From NCBI GenBank assembly GCA_021647585.1, contig JAKIUK010000084.1:1-16553 (forward strand): 16,553 nucleotides of DNA, given 5' to 3'. The notes beneath the pieces were generated by a model, which did not search any database, had not been told where the DNA came from, and saw only the letters and a list, made by a program, of their open reading frames with translations. The position numbers were made by a program, and so were the translations under genes. The stretch's first letter is position 1, and each line of letters opens with the position of its first letter. This stretch comes from Methylococcaceae bacterium (GTDB taxonomy: Bacteria; Pseudomonadota; Gammaproteobacteria; Methylococcales; Methylomonadaceae). Positions 7,492 through 15,411 of this stretch are shown in pieces.

Positions 7492-7529
7492 GAATAGTGT
7501 TCATCTTGGCTCAAGTAAATAAACATTCA

Positions 7530-8102
7530 ATGAATAATGCTCATATACCTATCCTGGGTTTTGCTGCTTTTAGCGGGACTGGTAAAACCACTTTATTAAC
7601 AAAACTGATTCCTCTATTAAAAAACAAAGGCCTACGCGTTGGACTGATTAAACATAGTCATCATAACTTTGATATTGATAAACCTGGAAAAGACAGTTAT
7701 CGGCTTAGAGAAGCCGGTGCTACTCCGGTCATGTTAGTTTCTAGTCATAGACGCGCTATAATTACAGAATTTAGTGCTTGTATAGAGCCCAAATTAGAAG
7801 ATCAATTAATATTTTATGATCAAACCGAACTCGATCTAATCTTGGTTGAAGGATTTAAGACAGAGCAATTTCCAAAAATTGAACTCCATAGGCCTTCTTT
7901 ACAAAAAAAATTATTATTCCCAGTTGACCCCGATATTATTGCGATAGCAACGGATTCAAAAATCAACCCAAACTGTTTTCCTACAAGCTTATCAGCTTTG
8001 CAAATTTCTGCATTGCAACACCCTCCTATTTTGGATATCAATAACCCTGAAATGATTTCCGATTTCATCCTTAACAGTTTTTTACGGAATAAACATGATT
8101 GA
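7530..8102 (+). CDS. mobB: Molybdopterin-guanine dinucleotide biosynthesis protein MobB
   Basis: A 190-residue P-loop GTP-binding protein that assists MobA in adding GMP to molybdopterin in the cytoplasm. The N-terminus ILGFAAFSGTGKTTLL (residues 8-23) contains the Walker A loop with K19 and T20. GLIKHSHHNFDIDKPGKDS and LILVEGFK further on are characteristic of MobB. I start at ATG 7530, which matches the usual short leader before the P-loop; an in-frame GTG at 7497 would add 11 residues and neither has a clear ribosome site. It overlaps moeA by 8 nt, indicating one transcript. MobA is not in the window. Confidence 0.9.
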   Translation: MNNAHIPILGFAAFSGTGKTTLLTKLIPLLKNKGLRVGLIKHSHHNFDIDKPGKDSYRLREAGATPVMLVSSHRRAIITEFSACIEPKLEDQLIFYDQTELDLILVEGFKTEQFPKIELHRPSLQKKLLFPVDPDIIAIATDSKINPNCFPTSLSALQISALQHPPILDINNPEMISDFILNSFLRNKHD

Positions 8103-9339
8103 CTCTTGTGCTGTTGAAACAAACGGTCTCATTACTATAGAACAGGCATTACAAAAAATTAATCAAACTATCACTCCGGTTAATCATACTGAACGAATAG
8201 CACTTAAACAGGCACTGGGTCGGATATTGTCTACTTCCGTTGTTTCTCCCATAAACATTCCTCCAGATAACAATTCTGCAATGGATGGATATGCATTTTC
8301 CAGTGCAGACATAAAACCCAATCAGAGATTCACCTTAACTTTAGCCGGTACCTCGTTAGCAGGAAGACCTTTCACAGAGATATTAAAAAAAAATGAGTGC
8401 ATAAGAATTTTTACCGGAGCTGTTGTACCTGAAGGTTTAGATAGTGTCATTATGCAGGAACATATTGAAAGAAATGGTCAACAAATCATCTTTCCCATAA
8501 CTACAACAGCTAAACAAAATATTCGGCTAGCAGGTTCTGATGTTATTAATAATACAGAACTATTATCAGCACCGAAAAAATTATCTTCCATAGATATTGG
8601 ACTTGTTGCATCAGCCGGCATATATGATTTAGTTGTTAAAAGAAAAATAAATATAGCCTTTTTTTCTACGGGGGATGAATTATGTCCGATTGGCAAATCA
8701 CTAAAACAAGGACATATATATGACAGCAACCGGTATCTTCTCAGTGGATTACTTGATAATAATAATTTTAACATTAGTGATTTAGGTATTATCGCTGATG
8801 ACAAACAACTTATAGAAGATACCCTTATTTCAGCTGCAAAAACACATGATGTCATTATTACTACGGGTGGTGCCTCAGTAGGAGAGGCTGATTACATCAA
8901 AGAAATCTTGGACAAAATTGGTGATATAGGTTTTTGGAAAATTGCAATTAAACCAGGCAAGCCTCTCGCTTTTGGAAAAATTAAAGACTGTTATTTTTTC
9001 GGTTTGCCAGGCAACCCTGTTTCAGTAATCGCTACATTTCACAAAATAGTTACACCCGCACTACATCAGTTAGCAGGAATATCAGGGGAAAAACCTTTTT
9101 TTATTCGTGCTAACTGCACAAGTCATTTAAAAAAACAGAAAGGGAGACAAGAGTATCAGCGAGGAATTTTAACTCAACATGAATCCGGTGAATTCTTTGT
9201 TGAATCTGCGGGTAAACAGGGTTCAAATATAATGAGTGCAATGAGCAAAGCCAATTGTTACATTGTTTTGCCCAGTGATTGCGAAGGTATATCAGCGGGT
9301 CAAACGGTTAAAGTAGAACCTTTTGCAACATATATTTAA
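8095..9339 (+). CDS. moeA: Molybdopterin molybdenumtransferase MoeA
   Basis: A 414-residue enzyme, the family's usual length, that inserts molybdate into adenylylated molybdopterin to complete the molybdenum cofactor. Visible family motifs in order are PPDNNSAMDGYAF (56-68), GTSLAGRP, RIFTGAVVPEGLDSVIMQE, STGDEL, TTGGASVGEADYI, IKPGKPLAFG and GLPGNPVSV; the C-terminal beta-barrel domain follows. The start ATG lies within the 3' end of mobB, so translation is probably coupled. With mobB it implies that the organism makes molybdoenzymes, which are not encoded here. No classic terminator follows; instead a nested inverted-repeat element begins 20 nt after the stop. Confidence 0.95.
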   Translation: MIDSCAVETNGLITIEQALQKINQTITPVNHTERIALKQALGRILSTSVVSPINIPPDNNSAMDGYAFSSADIKPNQRFTLTLAGTSLAGRPFTEILKKNECIRIFTGAVVPEGLDSVIMQEHIERNGQQIIFPITTTAKQNIRLAGSDVINNTELLSAPKKLSSIDIGLVASAGIYDLVVKRKINIAFFSTGDELCPIGKSLKQGHIYDSNRYLLSGLLDNNNFNISDLGIIADDKQLIEDTLISAAKTHDVIITTGGASVGEADYIKEILDKIGDIGFWKIAIKPGKPLAFGKIKDCYFFGLPGNPVSVIATFHKIVTPALHQLAGISGEKPFFIRANCTSHLKKQKGRQEYQRGILTQHESGEFFVESAGKQGSNIMSAMSKANCYIVLPSDCEGISAGQTVKVEPFATYI

Positions 9340-9358
9340 TTGCAGGATAAAAATTCCA

Positions 9359-9549
9359 CCTGAATTCAATGTTAAATGAATTGTAACTACTCAGCAAGTT
9401 TAAGACTAAAGGGTACAGGTTGTTGATTTATAAGGGGGCGTGAATACGCCCATGTAAGCTCTGCTGCAACGTCCTGTTGCAGAAGCCTGATAAAGCAACA
9501 ACCTGTATCCTCAGAAAATAATACACTGAGTAGTTACAATGAATTCAGG
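9359..9549. repeat. Nested inverted-repeat element, MITE-like or structured RNA
   Basis: The outermost ends are CCTGAATTCA (9359-9368) and its complement (9540-9549). Inside lies a perfect 15-bp inverted repeat at 9380-9394 and 9526-9540. The core (9411-9510, 100 bp) is bounded by a 15-bp inverted repeat with one mismatch, GGGTACAGGTTGTTG (9411-9425) against 9496-9510. Within the core are two small hairpins, GGGCGT/ACGCCC (9436-9441, 9446-9451) and CTGCAAC/GTTGCAG (9464-9470, 9476-9482). No open frame of note is present. From memory, and unverified, the core resembles a multicopy intergenic repeat of marine gammaproteobacteria. It sits between the convergent moeA and DUF3581 genes. Confidence 0.7.
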
Positions 9550-9605
9550 TAAAACTAAGAAAAGTGCAAGGAATAAGTCAACTGTTCAAGTTATGCCATG
9601 CAACA

Positions 9606-10340
9606 TCATTCTGCCGCTGTCTCAGCAGCCATCGCATTTAAATAGGCCTCTTTTCTGGCTAAATAATTATCAACAAATGCCTGCATAGGTCCCTCGTCAT
9701 ATTCACGCATACCACTAATCAGAATTTTTTTAAACCCTGTACCCACCACTTCTTCACCTGATTTAATCTGGAAATTAAAATGTGCTTCACCCCGTTTTCC
9801 ATCGACGCTGAGTTCAGGTTCCAGCATTTCCACTTTTGGATCGTTAAAATTCAGATGCTTAAATTCCAGTGACATACTGTCATAAATTACCAAGGGTCTG
9901 GTTAGATTGATCATGACATTTTGCTTTTTCATTAGTGGAACTAAAACATATGGAAAGTTATGCCCTGAAAAAGCCACGTAATCACGAATTAATGCATCAA
10001 TCATTGCTTCGTTTTGGCTACTTTCACCACTACGCTCAACTTTAACAATTGTTTTATCATTACTACCGTTAATCTCAAATTGCTCTGCCTCCGTTTCAGG
10101 AAAGTCCAGAGTAACGCCATGGCCTAACATTCCAGTAAAAGTGAAATTTATTTTTTTATTTAAGCCATATTTTTCTAAAACCATAGCAAATAACAAATCA
10201 CCCGGCACACAAAATCTTTTTGAATCAACATCATGTAGCGGATTGAAATCACGGGCAATTTCTTTTGCAAAAAGACTACCTTGTTCAGCTGTAATATTAA
10301 TACAGTTGCTGGTTCCTGAATAAAATTCTTTTAAAAACAT
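9606..10340 (-). CDS. DUF3581 family protein, hotdog-like N-terminus
   Basis: A 244-residue protein I recognise as DUF3581, a family confined largely to gammaproteobacteria and of unknown function. The block SKRFCVPGDLLFAMVLEKYG (40-59) and ARPLVIYDS-type segments (here TRPLVIYDS) are family features. The N-terminal FAKEIARDFNPLHDVDSKRF resembles the MaoC/(R)-enoyl-CoA hydratase signature, with D31 and H36 placed like the catalytic Asp and His. I infer a hotdog fold, perhaps acting on an acyl thioester; this is not established. It ends an operon, starting 9 nt after the rhodanese stop, without a visible Shine-Dalgarno sequence, so translation may be coupled. The C-terminus is Ala/Glu rich. 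Confidence 0.8.
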   Translation of the reverse strand: MFLKEFYSGTSNCINITAEQGSLFAKEIARDFNPLHDVDSKRFCVPGDLLFAMVLEKYGLNKKINFTFTGMLGHGVTLDFPETEAEQFEINGSNDKTIVKVERSGESSQNEAMIDALIRDYVAFSGHNFPYVLVPLMKKQNVMINLTRPLVIYDSMSLEFKHLNFNDPKVEMLEPELSVDGKRGEAHFNFQIKSGEEVVGTGFKKILISGMREYDEGPMQAFVDNYLARKEAYLNAMAAETAAE

Positions 10341-10349
10341 ATTATTTTT

Positions 10350-10673
10350 TTAATAGCGTGAAACAGTGTTATCGCATTCTACAGACCACGCATCAATGCC
10401 ACCACTTAAATTATAAATACCGGTGAGACCTGAATGAACTAAATAATCAGCTACTTGTTGGCTACGAATACCATGATGGCAAATAACAACACATTCCTTG
10501 CTTGCATCAATATCCTGTATTCTCAGAGGAATTTGATTCATCGGAATATGCTGACTGCCTTCGATAGAGGCAAATTCGAATTCATTGTGCTCTCTAACAT
10601 CTAACAGCAATGGTTTAACATCACCTTGTATTTTTTTGTGCAGTTGCTTTGCTGAAATCTGAATTATCGACAT
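10350..10673 (-). CDS. Single-domain rhodanese (sulfurtransferase)
   Basis: A 107-residue cytoplasmic protein consisting of one rhodanese domain, GlpE-sized. The DVREHNEFEFASIEGSQHIP block (25-44) and the active-site loop C65-HHGIR-S71 (CxxGxRS) with the persulfide-carrying cysteine are intact. It should transfer sulfane sulfur to cyanide or another thiophile; the physiological acceptor is unknown. It overlaps the upstream aminotransferase gene by 10 nt and precedes DUF3581 by 9 nt, so the three are almost certainly one transcript. I do not assign glpE because no glycerol-phosphate genes are nearby. Confidence 0.9.
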   Translation of the reverse strand: MSIIQISAKQLHKKIQGDVKPLLLDVREHNEFEFASIEGSQHIPMNQIPLRIQDIDASKECVVICHHGIRSQQVADYLVHSGLTGIYNLSGGIDAWSVECDNTVSRY

Positions 10674-11827
10674 AAAAATTTTTCTAATCTTTCAATTGCA
10701 GCCGCCATTTTAGCGATTGACGCAGTATATGCAAATCGAATGTGACAATTAGCTTCATTTTTACCAAAATCTTTTCCAGGTGTTACTGCTACGCCCTCTT
10801 GTTCTAATAAATCTTTGGCAAATTGAAAGCTATCATTAGTAAAAGCTGAACAATTTGCATAAATATAAAAAGCCCCTTCTGGTTTAATTGCAATATCAAA
10901 CCCTAAACGCAATAAATTGTCATATAAAAAATCTCGTCTATTTGCAAATTTTTGGGTCCTGAGATTTAATTCAGCTAGATTTTGTTTGGAAAAAGCGGCT
11001 AAAGCTGCATATTGTGAATGTGTTGAAGTAGATATGAAAATATTTTGAGCCAATCGTTCAACTGCATCAATAAAATGTTCTGGAACGATTAGCCAACCTA
11101 CCCGCCAACCTGTCATGGCAAAATATTTAGAAAAACTGTTAATAACAAAAACATCATCACTGAATTCAAGTGCTGAACATGCTTTTTTGTCATACACCAA
11201 CCCGTGATATATTTCATCAGAAAAAAAGCATCCATCCAGACTATTGACGAGTTCAATAGATCGTTTTAGTTGTAGTTCGGATATTAAAGTTCCCGTTGGA
11301 TTTGATGGTGAAGCTATTAATACTCCTCTGCTGCTAGCTGACCAGTTTTGTTCAATTAAATTTGCTGTCAATTGATACCCTGTACTCGCATCAACATTAA
11401 CAAACTGGGTTTTTCCCTCAAAAAACTGCACAAAATTACTGTTGCAGGGATAACATGGGTCGGCCATTATTATATTTTCACCGGGGTTTAAGCTTACTCC
11501 TAATGCCAACAAAAAGGCACCCGAAGCACCTGGAGTAACAAATATACGTTCAGGAGAGACATCAACAGCATAGTTTAATTGATAATAACTGGAAATCTTT
11601 TTACGTAATTCAGGTAAGCCCGCAGCTGCTGTATATTTAATTTGTCCTGTCTGAATATGCTTTAATCCAGCATTTAACACATTAATGGGTGTTGGATAAT
11701 CTGGCTCGCCTATTTCCATATGGATAATATCTTTTCCTTGAGCCTCCAATTGTTTTGCACGTTGCAATAACTCCATGACATAAAAAGGAGAAAACGCCTC
11801 CATCCGCCGTGCTATATGTGGTGACAT
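10664..11827 (-). CDS. Class I/II pyridoxal-phosphate aminotransferase
   Basis: A 387-residue fold-type I aminotransferase of the aspartate/alanine-like class I/II group. Key elements are the substrate segment MEIGEPDYPTP (37-47), SPSNPTG with N176, SDEIYHGL with D204 and Y207, and SFSKYFAMTGWRVGW with the PLP-binding K234; a late arginine in HIRFAYTAS should bind the substrate carboxylate. Substrate specificity cannot be read from sequence. It is the first gene of the operon with the rhodanese and DUF3581 genes and diverges from dksA across 111 nt. The ATG has a weak AGG about 10 nt upstream. The operon could link amino-acid and sulfur metabolism, but that is speculation. Confidence 0.92.
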   Translation of the reverse strand: MSPHIARRMEAFSPFYVMELLQRAKQLEAQGKDIIHMEIGEPDYPTPINVLNAGLKHIQTGQIKYTAAAGLPELRKKISSYYQLNYAVDVSPERIFVTPGASGAFLLALGVSLNPGENIIMADPCYPCNSNFVQFFEGKTQFVNVDASTGYQLTANLIEQNWSASSRGVLIASPSNPTGTLISELQLKRSIELVNSLDGCFFSDEIYHGLVYDKKACSALEFSDDVFVINSFSKYFAMTGWRVGWLIVPEHFIDAVERLAQNIFISTSTHSQYAALAAFSKQNLAELNLRTQKFANRRDFLYDNLLRLGFDIAIKPEGAFYIYANCSAFTNDSFQFAKDLLEQEGVAVTPGKDFGKNEANCHIRFAYTASIAKMAAAIERLEKFLCR

Positions 11828-11870
11828 AATAAAACTACCTGTTTAAAGCAAAGAAATATTAACAAATTAC

Positions 11871-11899
11871 TTGCTATCTAAGCACTATTCTGATAAAAA
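11871..11899 (+). promoter_or_regulatory. Putative dksA promoter
   Basis: TTGCTA (11871-11876), a 17-nt spacer and TAAAAA (11894-11899) give a sigma-70-like arrangement about 40 nt upstream of the dksA start, in the intergenic region shared with the divergent aminotransferase. Both hexamers are imperfect, so the call is weak. Confidence 0.3.
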
Positions 11900-11938
11900 T
11901 GCGCAGTTTTTTAAAAGATCTTGCTTAGGAGTTAGTGG

Positions 11939-12370
11939 ATGACAGAATCTAAAACTGAGAATACTCTGTTCAGTTTTAAGCCTTACGAAGAAAAAGAAGG
12001 TGAGGAATATATGAATAGTGCTCAGATAGAGCATTTCAATAATATTCTAAATAACTGGAAAACTGAATTAATGACAGAGGTAGATCGTACTGTGCATCAT
12101 ATGCAAGACGATGCCGCAAATTTTCCTGACCCGAATGATAGAGCGAGCCAGGAATCTGAATTTAGTTTGGAATTACGAACGCGTGATAGAGAACGTAAAC
12201 TCATCAAAAAAATTGATGAATCTCTTGAAGCTATTGAATCCGGAGACTACGGTTTTTGCGAGTCCTGCGGTATTGATATTGGTGTTCGTAGACTGGAAGC
12301 GCGTCCAACAGCGGTTTTATGTATAGACTGTAAAACGTTGGATGAAATTCGAGAAAAACAAATGGGCTAG
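11939..12370 (+). CDS. dksA: RNA polymerase-binding transcription factor DksA
   Basis: A 143-residue regulator that enters the RNA polymerase secondary channel and, with ppGpp, tunes rRNA, amino-acid and stress promoters. The coiled-coil tip motif DPNDRASQE has D64 and D67, matching E. coli D71 and D74. The four-cysteine zinc finger is complete (C107, C110, C128, C131) with the same spacing as in E. coli, so this is the cysteine-rich, redox-ordinary form. GGAG lies 9 nt before the ATG and supports this start. The slightly longer N-terminus (TESKTENTLFSFKPYEEKEG) is within family range. It is followed immediately by gluQ, a conserved pairing. Confidence 0.96.
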   Translation: MTESKTENTLFSFKPYEEKEGEEYMNSAQIEHFNNILNNWKTELMTEVDRTVHHMQDDAANFPDPNDRASQESEFSLELRTRDRERKLIKKIDESLEAIESGDYGFCESCGIDIGVRRLEARPTAVLCIDCKTLDEIREKQMG

Positions 12371-12372
12371 CT

Positions 12373-13272
12373 CTGACGAACACTTCGGATACGAAATATA
12401 TTGGCCGGTTTGCACCTTCGCCAACCGGCCCTTTACATCTCGGCTCACTTTATGCTGCTCTGGCCAGTTTTCTTCATGCCCGCTCCGTTCAAGGCAAATG
12501 GCTATTGCGTATTGATGATTCAGATACATTTCGCAATGTTTCAGGAGCTACTGAAAGCATATTAGATACATTACATATCTATGGCCTTTATTGGGATGGG
12601 CCTGTACTCTATCAAACTGATAATCAGCAGATATACCAGCGTATTGTTAAGCAGCTAATAAATCAGGATTTAGTTTATCCATGTAGCTGTACTCGTAAAG
12701 CCTTATCTACAAACAAGACAGCCGTATATCCTGGATTTTGTCTTAAAAGCAAAGTAGATAAGGATTTGCCTCATGCCTTACGCATTAAATCAAAAGATCT
12801 TGAAATTGGTTTTGATGATGAAATGCAAGGCCATCAAACTCATAGCCTGGTTCAACAACACGGTGATTTTATAGTCAAAAGAAAAGACAATATCATTGCC
12901 TATCAACTGGCTGTTGTCATTGATGACTCCATACAAAATATTAGTCATGTGATTCGTGGATTTGATTTACTAGATTCCACACCCAAGCAAATATTTTTAC
13001 AACAAATACTGGGTTACTCTACCCCCAAATATTGTCATATCCCTGTTATTGTTGACCCGCAAGGTCATAAACTGAGCAAACAAACGTTTGCACAAGCAAT
13101 CTCAACAAAAACACCTGAAAAAACATTGTTTTTACTGCTGGAACTTTTAGCACAAAAACCTCCCGTTTTACTAAAAAATGCCTCAGTCAAAGACCTCATC
13201 TGCTGGGCTATAGACAACTGGAACTCTCTACATCTAAAAAATAAACGTGCAATTAACAGGGAATTTTACTAA
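12373..13272 (+). CDS. gluQ: Glutamyl-Q tRNA(Asp) synthetase, probable CTG start
   Basis: A truncated GluRS-like enzyme that glutamylates queuosine in tRNA(Asp), about 299 residues, lacking the anticodon-binding domain as is normal. The ATP-site motif PLHLGS (H22 to S25, HIGH class) follows YIGRFAPSPTG; the KMSKS-class motif is KLSKQ (233-237). The zinc ligands C104, C106, Y119 and C123 match the E. coli arrangement. The homologous reading continues upstream of the first TTG (12505) to 12373, but between the in-frame TGA at 12343 and that TTG there is no ATG, GTG or TTG. CTG at 12373, 2 nt after the dksA stop, gives a natural leader of eight residues, so I use it. A sequencing error is the alternative. 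Confidence 0.88.
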   Translation: MTNTSDTKYIGRFAPSPTGPLHLGSLYAALASFLHARSVQGKWLLRIDDSDTFRNVSGATESILDTLHIYGLYWDGPVLYQTDNQQIYQRIVKQLINQDLVYPCSCTRKALSTNKTAVYPGFCLKSKVDKDLPHALRIKSKDLEIGFDDEMQGHQTHSLVQQHGDFIVKRKDNIIAYQLAVVIDDSIQNISHVIRGFDLLDSTPKQIFLQQILGYSTPKYCHIPVIVDPQGHKLSKQTFAQAISTKTPEKTLFLLLELLAQKPPVLLKNASVKDLICWAIDNWNSLHLKNKRAINREFY

Positions 13273-13317
13273 GGTAGTCAAAAGTTTAAAATATCCGTCT
13301 CAAACAAGGATTAATCA

Positions 13318-15255
13318 ATGTCAGAAGATAAAATATATAAAGTCAAAGCAGAAATAGCTAAAAATGCTTATTTTACTGCCAAAACATATCAGGCACTTTA
13401 TCAACAATCGATTAATAATCCACAAAAGTTTTGGTCAGAGCAAGCCACAAAATTTCTTGATTGGTATAAACCTTGGGATACCACTCTTGAGTTTGACTAT
13501 CCAAAAGGTGAAATAAGCTGGTTTAAGGGAGGTAAACTAAACGTAAGCGTTAATTGTCTGGATAGGCACCTGGCTACAAGGGCTGAACAAACAGCCATTA
13601 TCTGGGAAGGTGATAACCCGGATAATGATAAAAAAATTACTTATAGAGAATTACATCAACAAGTTTGTAAATTTGCTAATGTATTAAAATCACAGGGTAT
13701 AAACAAAGGTGATCGTGTTTGCATATACTTACCAATGATTGCTGAGGCTGCTACTGTTATTCTTGCTTGTACTCGGATCGGAGCAGTCCATTCTATCGTT
13801 TTTGGAGGTTTCTCGGCAGAAGCGCTAAAAGATCGTATTCTGGATTCTGACTGCAAAATTCTGATTTGTGCTGATGAAGGTTTTCGAGGAGGAAAACCAA
13901 CTTCTATAAAGGTAAATGCTGACGCAGCTGCTAAATCCTGTCCCTGTCTGGAAAAGATAATTGTTATCAAAAACAGTGGTAACCCCGTTGAATGGAATTC
14001 CAGTCGTGATATCTGGTATCACCAAGTAATGGCAGAAGCTTCTACTGACTGTGCTGCTGAAGAAATGGATGCAGAAGACCCTTTATTTATACTTTATACC
14101 TCCGGCTCAACAGGTAAACCAAAAGGCGTTGTGCATACCACTGGTGGCTATTTACTAATGGCGGCCATGACTCACAAATATGTCTTTGATTATCATGAGG
14201 GTGATATATACTGGTGTACAGCAGATATAGGCTGGGTGACAGGTCATTCATACATTATCTATGGCCCTCTATGTAATGGTGCAACCACCTTAATGTTTGA
14301 AGGCATACCCACCTACCCGGAAGCAGACCGTTTTTGGCAAGTCGTAGATAAGCACCAAGTTAATATATTTTATACAGCACCGACTGCAATTCGTGCATTA
14401 ATGGCTCAGGGTGAAGAGTTCGTTACCCGTACTGATCGTAGCAGCCTACGTGTTTTAGGTAGTGTAGGCGAGCCAATTAACCCGGAAGCATGGGAATGGT
14501 ATTACAATGTTGTTGGCAAGGGTCAGTGCCCTATTGTTGATACCTGGTGGCAAACAGAAACAGGTAGTATTCTGATTACACCATTACCTGGTGCTACGGA
14601 TTTAAAACCCGGATCAGCTACCCTACCCTTTTTTGGCGTTAAACCTTACATTATTGATAACGAAGGCAAGGTATTACAAGGAGAAGCTGAAGGTATTCTG
14701 GTTTTTGATCATCCATGGCCTTCTCAATCACGTACTATTTATGGTGATCACCAACGTTTTATTGATACTTATTTCTCCACTTACCCTGGTTTTTATTTTG
14801 CGGGTGATGGCGCGCGCCGCGATAAAGATGGCTATTACTGGATTACTGGACGTGTCGATGATGTAATCAATGTATCTGGTCACCGAATGGGAACGGCAGA
14901 AGTAGAAAGCGCACTGGTTCTAAATAAATATGTGGCTGAAGCGGCTGTCGTTGGATATCCACATGATATTAAAGGTCAGGGAATCTATGCTTACGTCACC
15001 TTGAACATTGGGGTTGAAGCGACAGATGAACTAAAAAAAGAATTGGTCAAATTAGTTCGCAAGGAAATTGGTCCTATTGCCTCACCTGATGTTATTCAAT
15101 GGGCACCCGATCTGCCAAAAACGCGTTCTGGCAAGATTATGCGTCGTATTTTACGAAAAATTGCTGCTAATGAAATTGATAATTTAGGTGATACATCCAC
15201 CCTGGCAGACCCTTCCGTAGTCGATGATATTATCAAGCACCGGGCTGGGAAATAA
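13318..15255 (+). CDS. acs: Acetyl-CoA synthetase
   Basis: A 645-residue AMP-forming acetate:CoA ligase of the usual length, converting acetate, ATP and CoA to acetyl-CoA in the cytoplasm. The P-loop YTSGSTGKPKG is at 260-270, the acetate-pocket WWQTETG at 410-416 (W411 matches E. coli W414), and the C-terminal PKTRSGKIMRR carries K606, the catalytic lysine regulated by acetylation in relatives. The tryptophan favours acetate over longer acids. AAGGA stands before the ATG. The gene begins 45 nt after gluQ and may share its transcript or have its own promoter; I see no strong one. No acetate permease gene follows. A strong terminator lies 130 nt downstream. Confidence 0.97.
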   Translation: MSEDKIYKVKAEIAKNAYFTAKTYQALYQQSINNPQKFWSEQATKFLDWYKPWDTTLEFDYPKGEISWFKGGKLNVSVNCLDRHLATRAEQTAIIWEGDNPDNDKKITYRELHQQVCKFANVLKSQGINKGDRVCIYLPMIAEAATVILACTRIGAVHSIVFGGFSAEALKDRILDSDCKILICADEGFRGGKPTSIKVNADAAAKSCPCLEKIIVIKNSGNPVEWNSSRDIWYHQVMAEASTDCAAEEMDAEDPLFILYTSGSTGKPKGVVHTTGGYLLMAAMTHKYVFDYHEGDIYWCTADIGWVTGHSYIIYGPLCNGATTLMFEGIPTYPEADRFWQVVDKHQVNIFYTAPTAIRALMAQGEEFVTRTDRSSLRVLGSVGEPINPEAWEWYYNVVGKGQCPIVDTWWQTETGSILITPLPGATDLKPGSATLPFFGVKPYIIDNEGKVLQGEAEGILVFDHPWPSQSRTIYGDHQRFIDTYFSTYPGFYFAGDGARRDKDGYYWITGRVDDVINVSGHRMGTAEVESALVLNKYVAEAAVVGYPHDIKGQGIYAYVTLNIGVEATDELKKELVKLVRKEIGPIASPDVIQWAPDLPKTRSGKIMRRILRKIAANEIDNLGDTSTLADPSVVDDIIKHRAGK

Positions 15256-15384
15256 AAGAGCATACGAAAGGCTAAAGGAAAAGCAAAAAAAGAAAAAGCG
15301 ATAGTTTCTCAAGCGCTTCTGGAAAGTGTGTTTGTGATCTCAGCATTCTTTTACAGGAGTTTAAAGTAACAACGCCAAATAAAG

Positions 15385-15411
15385 CCAGATAAATTTTATC
15401 TGGTTTTTTTT
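15385..15411 (+). terminator. Intrinsic terminator downstream of acs
   Basis: CCAGATAA (15385-15392) pairs with TTATCTGG (15396-15403) over a 3-nt loop, followed by eight T (15404-15411). This is a textbook plus-strand intrinsic terminator. It stands 130 nt beyond the acs stop, leaving a long untranslated tail. Confidence 0.85.

Noticed and set aside
7497..7529. mobB start at GTG 7497
   Set aside because: It adds 11 residues not expected before the MobB P-loop and has no ribosome binding site; ATG 7530 fits the family better, although it too has a weak site.
9340..9605. Element after moeA as a simple intrinsic terminator
   Set aside because: It is too long and multi-layered, and the outer arms are not followed by a T-run.
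12505..13272. gluQ beginning at the TTG at 12505
   Set aside because: This would remove the HIGH-class motif and the YIGRFAPSPTG N-terminus, which are encoded in frame upstream, so the enzyme would be inactive.
13656..14025. Two overlapping minus-strand frames inside acs
   Set aside because: Both are antisense to a strongly conserved enzyme and show no family pattern.
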